DNA of 64,000 nucleotides from positions 8,870,047-8,934,046 of the forward strand of contig OX467087.1 in the NCBI GenBank assembly GCA_950106755.1, given 5' to 3'. Below the pieces are notes generated by a model. It did not search any database, had not been told where the DNA came from, and saw nothing but the letters and a program-made list of their open reading frames with translations. Below, one piece after another: positions 11,631-23,391 of the stretch; position 1 is the first letter of the stretch; every line of letters begins with the position of its first letter. Position numbers and translations under genes: made by a program. Source of the DNA: Climacium dendroides (lineage: Eukaryota; Streptophyta; Bryopsida; Hypnales; Climaciaceae).

Positions 11631-11646
11631 AAAGCTTGCTTCCGAG

Positions 11647-14600
11647 ATGGCAGATGGTGCGCCTTTGTCGTTTGATCAAGGTCCGTCGTTGTGCTCGTCT
11701 TCGTCGGCGTCCTCCACGTCCAGGTACTCTCTCTCAATCCTTACTGTTTTGGGGAAACATTTTCATAAGGGTAGAAAATGCAAAATTACGTAAATCTCTA
11801 TCTCCGGTGTACTCGCCTTAGATCTCCTGCTGTTTCTTAGGTCTTTTGCCGTTCACATTCACCCTGATCGTATATGTAATCTCGCAAATTCGCCTTGGGA
11901 TTCGTGATTGCAGGCAGGAGGTGAACGGGAGCGACAATGTGGATCTTACGGAGAGAGCACGAGCTGCTGTTTATGCAGGGCCGCCACGACGGACCATCGG
12001 CAACGACGATGCAATTTTCGACCATGATGACCCTAAAATTAAGGAGGCGAGTCACTTCGTTTTTTGCTTGATTTATGAGGGTAGTAATGGAAAAATAAAG
12101 TGATGATAATAATGACACTATCTACTACTTGCATGTTTGTTCTGGATTTCTTGAATTTTTGTGTTTTTTCACTATTTCAATTGTGTCTTCAGTTTTTAAG
12201 TTTTTGTTGTAAAATTGTGGTAAGAGTATGTGATGGATGGCGCTTCTGAAGTGCGATGAGTGTCTGATTGGCACTGTGTACAAGTTTTTTCTGATTGTTT
12301 TGTACGTATAACATTACGATTGCGTCGTCAATCTGTTGTGGTCTTTTTGCCAACTATGATAAGAGTATTTGATGGATGGAAGTTTCTGAAGTTTCTGAAA
12401 ATCAGTGCCTACACATTTTGATGTTTGCTTTCTTCATCATCGGAATTGCGTCTTCAATCTATTTAAGTTCTTGGTATGAATCATGACAAGGATGTGCGAT
12501 TGCAGGATGTGGTGCGAATGATAGTCCAGTACCTACAGGACGAGGGTTATGCTGCCTCCATCATGACAATACAGGACGAAGCTAGTGTGCGTTTCACGGA
12601 GAATTTGCGGAACCGATCTCATTTCAAGCGCATCAAGGCGGCTATCTTGGGTAAATTTCTTTTCTTACATGCTCCTGCTATCACTTCTCTGGTGGTTCGT
12701 TTTGAGGGGGTGAGTCAGATTAAGATCTTAAATTTTATCCTCGATTTATTTGGTGCAGATGGCGAATGGGTGGAGATGGAGAAGTTGGTCCAGAAAACGC
12801 CTCTGAAAGATCACAAGCACTTTCTGTACACTGTCTATAAGCAGCAGTATCTCGAGCTGATTGAGCAGCTGGAGTATCAAAAGGTACTCAGATTGTGAAA
12901 CTTGACACAGAATGATTTGTTTTCGGGTTAAATAATTCTCAAATCATTTTTCAGATTTGAGTTCTTATGCTTGTGTATTATGCTTGATGTAGGCGTTTGC
13001 ATTGTTAACCAAGAGGTTAAAACCGTTGGAGCAAATGGGAAGTTTGCACAACGAGTTTAAGGACTTATGCTACCTTCTGACCTGCAAGTCAATTCAAGAT
13101 GCACCTTTTTTCAAGAGTTGGGAGGGTGTTGCAAGTTCGCGGTACTTCCCATTTGCTCAATGACCTTAGTGACCTTTCTCTTTGCTTTGTGACACAATCG
13201 ATCAACATGCTGTATTAGATTATATCTGAAATCTATGGTCCTTGTATGAGATATGTATTCTCCTGATAAGGGGGTAGAAGTGTATGTGCTGAGCACATGT
13301 TAGTGATAAGCTGATGAGTTCGTGATGAGGTTGAATCTTGTTTGTTGAAAAACAATTGAAGAATGGGGTTTGAAGAATGGGACCTTATTTGTATATTTAT
13401 TTACTAGATCTGTGTCTTGTACAGAGAAAAACTCGTGGATCAGTTTTCTTCTATGCTGGAGATTGAAAATAATGATATTGCAGGTGTGATTTTAAAATAC
13501 AACTTCTATCGAGTTGAGTTTCATTGATGTTTTCAGACAGTTCTTGTGATTGACGATTCCTGAAGAGTGAAATTCGTTAATGTTTTAGCGGTGATCATAA
13601 CATTCTAGGGAGCCCTTGTTGAGCACATGTGTTGAGCGCCCTCCGAATTAGTGTGATAAGGAACCCCAACTCATGAAAAGGGATCTTGCACTTCTTGTTT
13701 TGCAAAATTGAGCTCAATTTGAACAAGTGAGAGGTCCTCAAATCAATGAGTCACTGTCTTCACATGAGAGTATAATTTCCTGATTTTGCATGACTTTTGT
13801 TCTAAATAATTCTTAGTTGGCACGCCTCTCAAAATGTGCCATACTGCTATTATTACTCAAGAATGTTCAGATGACTGTCTAGTTCGAACCTGTATAATTT
13901 TCAAGCTGGATTAGAGCTGTGAAATCTGGTCATTTTGTTTCAGTCGAGGTTATATTATCATTTTGCCGGCAGGTGTTTCAGTGCACAGCACCTGTCTTCC
14001 GATTTAGTGATGCAGATCTAAGTTTACGGAAGAATTTTCTGATCTTGTGTATGATGATTTGAATCAGTTGCAAGGCAGGAGTTGCAACCGCAAAGGCTTC
14101 TTCATTTGTTAAAGCAGGCAGTGCGGTACCAGATTGAGTTCAGTAGATATCATCCCAAAGTTGTTCCTAGTGTCCCCACGTAAATCTCGACCTCAATCTT
14201 CTCATATTTTGTTCATTTTACTTTTGACTGGAGCCCGTTATCTTGTATTGTCATAGCCAAATCGGTGAGATATACCCTCTTATATATTCTATGGATGATT
14301 GATGTGGAGATTTCGCCCTGGCCCCTCCCCCTGGAGATGTTGATGGAAAGAAACGGGATCTGATGATGGGCAGGGGCAAGGGATTTTGGGCGGCAACATT
14401 TCATATTGGTGCACTGGTTCTGGCAGATTGCTGGAGGATTACACGTGCTTTGTTCTTCCCAATGCGCAGAAGAGTACATTTCGTGGACATCGCAGCAATG
14501 TCAAGTGTGTCAATCGTCTGCTCTATAACATCACCAATTCAGTTTGTGCTGTTGGAATTTCATGCTCTTTGCACTTGTGCCACCTAGGTTAAGGACTGCA

Positions 14601-17600
14601 GGGGCTGCTGTCTTATGCTCTGTGATCTGGTTGTTGGGGCAGATGTGTGGAATTTGTAGGAGAAGAGGGCACGCAAGTTGTCTCAGGTTCAAGGTGCATA
14701 TCCCCACAACTCAATTACATGGTTACCACTGTTTCATTCTAGGCTTGTAGATATTGTAACTATCCGTCAGTGAATGTGTACAAAAGCATTCTTATTTCTT
14801 TATATGTGGAAAAGCATGTAGTCTAGTTCCTAATAGTTCGAGCTCCCAATGCAAAGCAGCTTGGTTTTGGTTCTCAAAACCTTCCTAATGGATGAAAACA
14901 ATGTATGCACAGAACATATATATGCCCTATTCGTTTTGTATGGAGCTGACCTATATGTGAATCTTACCATTTAGGGTTAAAGCTGGCTGTGGCATGGTCA
15001 TGACTTTTTTGTAACTGCCATGCAGTGACAATACACTGAGAGTATGGGATGTGGAAGATGGTCGCTGTGTACGGATTTTGGGTGATGGTGAGCTCGGCAG
15101 TGGAGGAGGTCATACATCTCGAATCTGGGATGTAACTTCTAGTACTAGTGGTGACTTCATTGCCAGTGCTTCTGGGGATTCCACTGTTAAGGTACAAGTC
15201 TTGATTGTATGTTTTAGCTAGGATCTACCATACTCCATGACTGGTTTATTTTTGGTTTATTTTTGTGATCGTTTTGGCCCTTTCTGTGTAGAATTGCTAG
15301 GTCCCTTTTTTGGTAGCTTGGTAATAGGGCTGGTTCACTCCCATGTACGGTCCTATCTATGGTAATCACTTTTCGCCCGTTTTGGGCCGGTGTTTGGCAT
15401 GGTTCAATCTAGCTTGAAGTACACATCACTTGTTTTTTTATAAGATCTTGTGGTAACATCGGAATGGTTTCCTGCAGTTTTGGAACTTGCGAGGGTCAAA
15501 TAAATCCCCATGCTCTGCGACTCTGACTGGCCACGAGGGTGATGTTTACAGCGTCAAATACCACCAGTCTAATGTAAATCTCTTTACTATTACAGCCCAG
15601 TTATGCTAAATTTCCAATTCATGATGCCAAGGTATTCCACAAAAATCTCATGATGGAATCGTTCATGCAGAACTATGTAGTGACAGGGGGATATGATAAG
15701 ACTGTGAAGCTTTGGGACGCTCGGACTGGTGTATTATTGCGCACCTTCAGTGGACACAAATCATCTGTCTCTCGCGTCATTTTCAATCCTTTAGGCAACC
15801 TTGTCATCAGTGGGTGAGTGCTACTGACCTGCATAAATGATTCTTTTTTCCAAACCTAAAGAGCCTTGGAGCTGGAAGCTTGTCATACTCTTTGTAGAGA
15901 AAGCAGATTTGTTTTCTGAATTCTGAGTTTCTGTGATTACAGTTCGAAGGATAGCACGATCAAGTTCTGGGATCTAGTGAGTGGCGTCTGTGTGAAGACT
16001 TACAGCTCGCATTTGGGAGGTATTTAATGTTTTTCCTCAGTTTCCTTCAGCCTTGAGGTGTTCTTAACCCCTCAGTGCCTGGATGGCCCAATGTGGTTGC
16101 TTCTATATCTATAGGAGTTAAAGGTAAATAACTTAGGAAGATGCAAGTTAGGTTTGAGAGTTTACGTATAGAAAAGGAAATCATGCCCTGGATTTTTAAG
16201 CAACAGAAATAAATATGATTGACTATTAGCTTTCAAAGTGGAATTCTATTTTTAGCTTGGGCACTTGGGGTTAGACTGCTGTGTGGCCTTGGATAGCTTC
16301 ATTTAAACAATTATATGTTATTTCACTGCCTACAGAGGTTACCTCGGTTGAGATGAACAAGGCTGGTGGTCTTCTCTTAAGCGGGTCCAAGGATAATTCC
16401 AATCGGCTTTGGGATGTGCGACTGGTCAGTTTTTGCCCTTTCGTATATTTTGGTTTTGTTCATTTTTTATCATTTCATTCTGCTCTTGTGAACCTATCTC
16501 TATGGGAGTGGAATCAGATAATTTTCTCCCGCAAGATAAAGCAGTGGTGCTTTTTACTTGAGAGAATTCAACTTCTACTTTTCTGGATTATCCAATCCGA
16601 ATTTCCAATCAGATTATTTGATTCTCTTGTGAAACAACCAGGCACGACCTATTAGGAGGTTCAAGGGCCACCAAAATACAAGTAAAAACTTTGTGCGGGC
16701 AAGTTTTGGGCCTGACGAGTCTCTTGTTGTTGGCGGTTCTGAGGTATTTTTCATCTTGCCGTACAGTTTTGATGTAGCTAGTAGTAAGCACTTGTCCTTC
16801 GCATTCCTAGCTTTAGCTTCGCATTCAATCGCATGCCTGACCCCTAAAGGACCGAGGATTCATGGTTTTTAAATGATCAAGTCGATCATGCTATTGAAGT
16901 ATTAATTCGGACGGGGCCCTGTTTTGTTTACTAGAATCAGTGAAGAACAGTGCATGCGTTGATAGAAAGTAAATGAAATTGAATCAAAGATAATCTCTTC
17001 ATCTCCTCAAAGACACTGAAAATCATGAGATCCAATTTGGGCCTTTAGGAGTGCAGACCTGGCAAGTCTCAGGTTCACGCACTCAGTATCACATATTTTG
17101 CATGGTGCACATTACTTTTATATTTATTTTCATAATTTTATGTAGCTATCATGAAGGTCTTCTAATTGCTGAATGCTGCCAGTTCTAAATCGGTCCATTT
17201 CTTGCATCGTCTGTATCAGGATGGCCTTGTGTACATTTGGGATGCAGCAACAGGAGAGATATTGCAGAGGCTAGGCAGCCACAGCCCTGATAGCCATACT
17301 GATATTGCCTATCGAGCTGTCTGGAATGCCCACCAAAGTCTCCTCGTGAGGTAATCGTCTAATTTGAGTTCACATTTGTTCTATTTAGTGTGCTAAATAA
17401 TTACTCCGTATTGATGTTACACCAGATTAGTGTGCCATAGAGTAAATGAATTATGTATTTTGGGGACCATCATCGAGAAGTTTTTGAGTGAATATTCACT
17501 CATGCATCAAATGGCCTGCATTAGATCTAATGCTGTTATCCATCAATAGGTACACTGATATTTTGGTGTTCATAGTGGGTCATTGGCCTATGAATTTCTA

Positions 17601-17843
17601 AATAGAACAAACAGTGTAGTTTGAAATTTCAATGTTCAATGTTCAATGTTCAGTGTAGTTTGAAATTTCAACAAACGCGAGGGGTAGGCACATGGTGATG
17701 GATCATGCCACCTGGATCATACGTGCTGTTAAAACTCTAGGTTTTAATGCTTGTTGTGGGTGTGCAGCTGCTCGCATGATAGCACTGTGAAGACATGGTG
17801 GTATGATGAACAGCAGTCCTGGGATCAAGACGATGACTTCTGA
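11647..17843 (+). CDS. LisH-CTLH-WD40 repeat protein (SMU1/WDR26-type architecture)
   Basis: Seventeen exons: 11647-11723, 11914-12046, 12506-12650, 12759-12883, 12993-13141, 13425-13485, 14079-14179, 14427-14504, 14643-14693, 15026-15191, 15478-15573, 15671-15813, 15943-16019, 16336-16424, 16642-16743, 17220-17350, 17768-17843. They sum to 1800 nt, 599 residues. After a Ser-rich N terminus comes a LisH-like helix pair (residues about 71-105, DVVRMIVQYLQDEGYAASIM), then a CTLH segment (about 110-165, including YTVYKQQYLELIEQLEYQKA). WD40 repeats fill about 275-590, with GHTSRIWDV, GGYDKTVKLWDA, GSKDSTIKFWDL, GSKDNSNRLWDV and SEDGLVYIWDA. The end is an acidic DQDDDF. The architecture is that of scaffold or adaptor proteins; the exact orthologue was not recognised and no process is assigned. 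The intron after 12046 appears to have a GC donor (GAG|GCGAGT). The family is sure, the function is not. Confidence 0.88.
16838..16915 (+). repeat. Intronic dispersed repeat, CCCCTAAAGGACC family, copy 1
   Basis: GACCCCTAAAGGACCGAGGA then TTCATGGTTTTTAAATGATC lies in intron 15 of the LisH-WD40 gene. Related copies lie at about 42886-42960 and 59384-59445, also inside introns. The edges are uncertain. Confidence 0.55.
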
Positions 17844-18651
17844 GCTTGGAATATCTCTGTTTTAACTAGGCAGTCAAGGATTTCGTTTCTTCATTGTCTG
17901 CGAGGTGGCAATGGTGGTGGTGCTGAAGCTCAATGATCCATTACTAAATGTTCAGAATTACCAACTGCTGCGGTTCCTAGTCCAAGTAGTTGACACTAAA
18001 TCCCAAATTTGAGCCTCATATTTTTTAGCTGTTTTGAGTAGATCATATGGGGACCTTTTGTTCAATTATATTTATTTACTTACTAACACACGCAATTTTC
18101 TTCACTGATTCGATTGATGTAAAGTCTGTCCCCATTTGAATTGGTCATTTCAAATGATGAATCCTTGGTTAATCTCTCAAAAACCGTCTCTTATCTGTTC
18201 ATTTCTTTGTTTTATTGTGCTCTTCTTTGGTGAGTAGTACATCCAGTCCCATATATAATTGGTGACGTTGTTCAGACCTACATATTCAATCAGACATTAT
18301 TTGAGAGCGCATTCTAGTGTTGGTTCGTATTTGAAATCATTGAAAACGTGGGGAAGAAATAAAGGCACCGATAAACCTATTTTTTCATTATCTGCTCCTC
18401 AAGACAGCTGCGGCGCTGGGCGAAACTGTTGTACTGTACATAAAAAGGTATATGCCCCAAGAACCTGCACTTGAAACGTTCAGATTGCATCCGTTTGCAG
18501 TGAAGATTTCTGAGTTCACAAATCTGAGTATTCGAATAGTGTTACAACGTTGACAATGAGTTTGTGTCCAGCATTATTTTATTTCGTACCCGTGTGCCAG
18601 CGGAATTAGAGTATTAATATATATTCTAATTCACTTGTAACAGTTGTGTCA

Positions 18652-18724
18652 GCTCCCGTGGCCTAATGGATAAGGCATCTGACTTCTAATCAGGGGATTG
18701 TGGGTTCGAGTCCCACCGGGAGTG
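18652..18724 (+). tRNA. tRNA-Arg (anticodon UCU)
   Basis: A 73-nt cloverleaf. Acceptor stem GCTCCCG pairs with CGGGAGT (first pair G-U). The D arm is GGCCTAATGGATAAGGC, which contains the A box. The anticodon arm is CTGACTTCTAATCAG, with loop CTTCTAA and anticodon TCT. The variable loop is short. The T arm is TGTGGGTTCGAGTCCCACC, with B box GGTTCGAGTCC. The discriminator is G, no CCA is encoded and there is no intron. A T-run at about 18739-18745 can serve as the RNA polymerase III terminator. Confidence 0.96.
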
Positions 18725-18791
18725 CTTCCTTCTATAAACTTTTTTTACTCTCGTCACTGGTTATATTTAAACTCTTCATTGATTGGCTAAA

Positions 18792-18890
18792 ACATCCTAA
18801 ATTAAATTTTTTCAAGAGAAACACTTTTACTTTCACATCCTAAATTAAACTTTTTCAAAAGAAACACTTTTACTTTTCACATCCTAACTT
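18792..18890. repeat. Tandem duplication of about 50 bp downstream of tRNA-Arg
   Basis: CATCCTAAATTAAA then TTTTTTCAAGAGAAACACTT occurs twice in succession with two small differences, followed by the start of a third unit (CATCCTAA) near 18883. Confidence 0.8.
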
Positions 18891-20735
18891 TTATGGAACT
18901 TCAAGGGACAGCTGAAACATCAAAAGCCTGCTCTCATCGAAATTCCTGTGACATGCGGATTTGAACTTCTCTGAACCCAATGCATTATTGAAGTCAGAAT
19001 GCTTTAATTGCAGAGAAGGTACAGACTCGGAAGAATTCCACAAAATTTGAAGAAATCTAATACGGTTCGCAACCCACGATAAATTTGAGATCCAATATTG
19101 CATGTTTTTGTCACGATAATACATGGACCGACTGTGTTTTCAGAAACAACACAATGACCACAGGATGAAAACAGATCGAGTCATTGAGGATTGATGATCA
19201 AGATCTGTCAGCGAAAAGTTGGAAAATGTATGAAAATAAGAAACTTTCTTGGAGTGTTTCATTGTTATGCTCAAAACATCATTATACAACGCTGGCCTGC
19301 AGAGCGAGGGGCTTGTAAGATCTCATCTTTTGGGGGACAGGGCCTCACGAAAAATTATGTCTCCAAGATTCGTTCCCAGTGCAGAGGCTTTCGATGCAGG
19401 ATCCATCTTGATCTCCACCATTGCTGAAGGTTTTAAGTCATGCCGTGTGCCTACAGGGTTCCATCCCTTACGAGGAAACATCATTTCCTCACTGGACGAC
19501 AGGGAAGGACTTAAATGAATGTCATGGGAATACTTCGTATTCTTGAAACTGAACTTAGACATCTCTACAATGGAAGTAGACTATGTAATCTGTGGCTGCA
19601 TTTTTGGTATGTCGCATTCTAAGATTTATTGCACAAATTTGATTAGAACGCTGGTTCAGGCATCCAGCAACAGATACTGTATGAAACAAATTTCAGCAAG
19701 TAAAATCTGCTTCAGTTTACCTGGTGATCGATCAAACCGACGAGAAATATTCTGAACCTTCCATCAGCCTCCTAGAGATGGTTTATGAGGATTAAAACTG
19801 GTGTGAAATAAGTCATCCAGCATGATCTGACCAGTGCAGTGCTGTGCAGAGCCAATGGTGTTGGATATCATCGCAGTAATTTCTATACCGACTCGTAGAC
19901 AACAATCAGTGCAACGCCGTACATATTCAGAGACCCAGCTCACCCAAAACTGTCACGCAGGACATGGACGAAGTACCGAGCTCCAGCAGTTGCTGTGCTC
20001 ACACAAATAGCAGTAAAAACTGCATGGTGTCAACAAGTAAGGTCTCTTACTGAACCGGCAAATTTACGATGGTTGATTAGAATCGCACTCTTAGAATACG
20101 GGACTTGCCAATCAATTATACATTAATATCAGTCACTAGCCATTGCCATAGCAAGAATCATAAATATCTACATGTAAACTAAAAGGACTAAATTTTTGTA
20201 TTTCTACACTCAGCAGCTCTCCAACTTACATTTACGGGGGCATAAAATCCCTTACCTCAGTCCGTGGTTGCAACAATTCTAAAGCTTTCCATTGATTTAG
20301 CTAAGTAACAGGCACGTTGATCTTGACAGAGTCCGCCACTGCCTCAGCATCGGTAGACTTATATCAAAAGCTCAATAATCTGTCATCAGTTCGTCACCAA
20401 ACCCAAATTACAGTTCAGAGACTCACGTTTCAACCTTCGGAAGCTTATCACGCAGTTCAAAAAAAAGAGCATCCACAAATTGGATGTTACGGTTGCACCG
20501 AGTCATCGCTTTAATTCTATGGAGATATAGAAATTCGGGGACAGAAGTTCATGACTTTTTAAAGAATGACTCTTTCTATACTTACCATCAAATAGCGCTC
20601 CTGTGCACGCTCAACCATGGTCATCTGGGCAGATCTAGTCATGGCGATTGGTCGAGATGCAGAGCTCCATCTGATACAACGATAATTTTGGCTTCATCTC
20701 CAATTCTGGTTGACCTTCTTGTGCACAGCTCCAAC
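18891..20735. other. Gene-less stretch 3' of the DUF1647-like gene
   Basis: Several ORFs of 60-90 codons occur on both strands, but none shows a recognisable domain or clean splice structure. Part is presumably the 3' UTR of the minus-strand gene ending at 20736. No repeats were noticed here. Confidence 0.5.
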
Positions 20736-23391
20736 CTAAACCTTGATGGGATCCTCGTAACAAGCAGTCGGATCCACTCCACCGTAGAAGTCGAATCCGT
20801 AGTTGTCAGTATGCCTGATAACACCCTTGCTCAAGCCTTTGCAGTAAAACCCTGACATGTAGGACAGTACCGTGAGGGCTGCTTGGTCCTGCCGGTGATT
20901 GAACCGGTCGGAGCCCTCCGGAGCTATGCATTGCCTTGTGGTGGAGCATTCGTACCAAGGACGGAAAAATTTCGTGTAACTGTCGAGAGTGAAGCCCATG
21001 CGGGAAGCATCACAATTACGCTGGCGTTTGAGGTACCTATAGTCGGCTTGGAAGTATTTCAGCTGCCCTGAATGAGTCCAGTCCTCCACTGTTCCTTCAG
21101 ATACCTGTCCACCGAATCCTTTTGCTTTGACCCAGTTCAAGCTCGCAGTTAACGAAGCGGGAGTGAGAATGCGGCAGCCAGCATCAAGCCACAGGATGAA
21201 ACCCCGTTCTTGCAAGACAATGTGAGCCATTAGGGCTTTCCATGCATACTCTCCTGCATCACCAAAAAGGTTCAAAATTAAACCTACCAAACAATACATG
21301 CCAAACGAGCGCCACTACCTGAGAGATATGATTCAGAAGAAGTAAATATATGCATCTGGAATTGCTGTTGAATGTGAAGTGTTTACGGTGAAACATTAGA
21401 TTGAGGGTTACGATCTGGCACCTTTGCCACCATCGTGAATGGCGATGAGGTCCTTATTCAGTCGCATCCAAATCGGGTAATTTTCAAAGGGAAACTTTCG
21501 AGCCTCGGCCTTGATGCCCAGGTTCTCCAACTCCAAGATCACACAATTCAGATACGTCTCTTGTTCTCCGCTAAACTCGTCCATGGTCCAAGCCACCACA
21601 GAGACATTGTAATTCTTTTTAATGCGAGAGGCAGACTTGCCGATTGACCTCAAAAGAAGGAGCCCATACTTGAAGTGATTGCTACTGAATGCTGTCACTA
21701 TGGTGGGTTTCCACTCTGAAAGGGTGGCAGGTTGCTGGGTCAAATCTGGCGTATCCAAATAAACCACCTCACGCTCCTTGTAGAATATGTTTTTCGTCCA
21801 TGAGGGACACGCTTGTTCCACGTACTTGGTGCTGTGACCGACCACAAGTGTCTTGCAGCTTACCTAAAAACAGGCAACCACGAACATCAGAACACGAGCT
21901 CCACATACGCAAAGGAGAAGATTTCTAAAAACAGAAAAATCGTTCCATATCCACGTGAGGAAGCATCTATCCATACTCACTCATTGCCATTCTGATGACA
22001 TGCTCCATAAAACCCTAAGGAACAGATTCTGTGCATTGAATAGGACTTTTGTCTCCTTCGATATTTCATGTGAGATCAAACCCTTAGGAACATTTTCTTG
22101 TAACTTTTTTATTACGTGCACACTAGCCAGCCTAATCGAAAACCCAACTCGCTCGGCTACAATAAGGTTTATGATCTAATGATCTTTGAAGAGCACCCTG
22201 AAGCTGAAATTGGGGATCTTCAAAGCATCGGGACTGGAACGAAAAAACCTTACAGTATGCTGGGTTTCCTCAGGAAATTCCTCTGTAATAAAAGTTAGCA
22301 AACAAATTGTATCGCATATGTCAATCATTAGGTCAAGAAACAGAGCCATCTGAAACAATGGCTCTAGAGAGAACCTAAAAGAACCTCAATGGCCCTAAAT
22401 GTCCCTAGCGAGAACCTCTGTCTGACTAAATTTCAGAGCTGAGAGCTTCGTCTCGTAATGTCAAATGACAGGTGCAACATTGAGAAAGGTAATGTAATGT
22501 CTCCATTCACCATACAGCAAGGGTGAGATTCCATTCATCATACACGTGAACTTTGAGCCTCTTCCTACCACAAATCAAAGTTCACCAATATGGTCAAAGG
22601 AACATCTAATGTATTTTCTGGTTAAAGGAGCCTCTACTATGTAAGGTCTCCATGCACTCTACAGCAAGGTAGAGGTTTCATTCGCTAGAAAAGGGAACTT
22701 GAGACTCTTCCTACACCAATCTAGAAACTTTCACCATCTAAAATTTCGCACAATTATTTTATGTGAGCTAAAAATCAATTGAAAAAAACTAAATGCCAAT
22801 AGATTAAGTGCTTACCACATATCAAAGTTAACCTGTATGGTCCATGGAGAATATAACAGTATGGTTCATGGAGCCTCTACCTTAATGCAAATGACCAAAG
22901 ACACGAGGTACAAAAAAACCAACCTGTTGCTGCGACTCCGTCAAGTCGAGGAAGCTCTCGCACTTGACACCCTTCCCCATCGCATCCCTTGCTAGTTTGC
23001 AAACAAGAGATGTATAATCCGTGCGCACCAACACGCCCTGCAAATCCGGTTCCACTATCCCCACCTCCCCTTCCACTCCAGCAACATCAAGCACACGCTG
23101 AAAGATCCTTCGCAACTTCCCAAATGGCAGACTGTTGAAACTCGGGACGCCACTGTCATCCCCAATCACGAGCACCACGCAGATTTTGTAACTGTGTGTG
23201 GCGTTTCCTCGGTGGTGGATTCGCTCGGCGGGGAGCGCTGCCACGGAGTTGGAGCAAGCGGAGATGGCGAAACTGTACTGCCAGTAGTAGCTGGTTGTTG
23301 CAAGGGAGGTTAAAAATAGTAATACGGCCACGGCAAGTTGTAAGGGTTTACGCCAGACGCGGATCCGAGAGGAGAGCCGCGAGCGCGCCAT
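20736..23391 (-). CDS. Type II membrane protein, DUF1647-like putative glycosyltransferase
   Basis: Three exons (minus): 22924-23391, 21422-21863, 20736-21253; total 1428 nt, 475 residues. It starts at ATG 23391 with a short basic N terminus (MARSRLSSRIRVWRK) and one hydrophobic span at about residues 17-37 (LAVAVLLFLTSLATTSYYW). This suggests a Golgi or ER signal-anchor topology with a lumenal catalytic domain. The C-terminal domain carries a nucleotide-sugar-transferase-like core: KPTIVTAFSSNHFKYGLLLL, then ILWLDAGCRILTPASL with Asp about 327, GFGGQVSEGTV, and HRQDQAALTVLSYMSG near the end. This order is reminiscent of DUF1647 / GT8-like proteins with an acidic motif followed by an HRxDQxxL segment. 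The substrate is unknown. Intron 1 (about 1.06 kb) contains a diverged direct repeat. Gene structure is good; the enzyme class is inference. Confidence 0.75.
22493..22745. repeat. Diverged direct repeat within intron 1 of DUF1647-like gene
   Basis: The copy at about 22493-22580 (GTAATGTCTCCATTCACCAT, ACAGCAAGG, GAACTTTGAGCCTCTTCCTA) is echoed at about 22640-22730 (GTAAGGTCTCCATGCACTCT, ACAGCAAGG, GAACTTGAGACTCTTCCTA). The period is about 150 bp. Confidence 0.6.

Larger units (their letters stand above)
8524..11646. other. AT-rich spacer between CTF8 and the LisH-WD40 gene
   Basis: This holds two members of the TTAACCCTTAAAC foldback family (8634-8864, and a partial inverted copy at about 10378-10496) and long AT-rich stretches. 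No ORF of more than about 80 codons resembles a protein. The last 300 bases are more GC-rich and presumably hold the promoter and 5' UTR of the next gene. Confidence 0.65.

Noticed and set aside
19191..19562. Overlapping ORFs of 78-89 codons on both strands
   Set aside because: No recognisable domain, no matching splice chain, and both strands are open, which is usual for chance ORFs in this composition.
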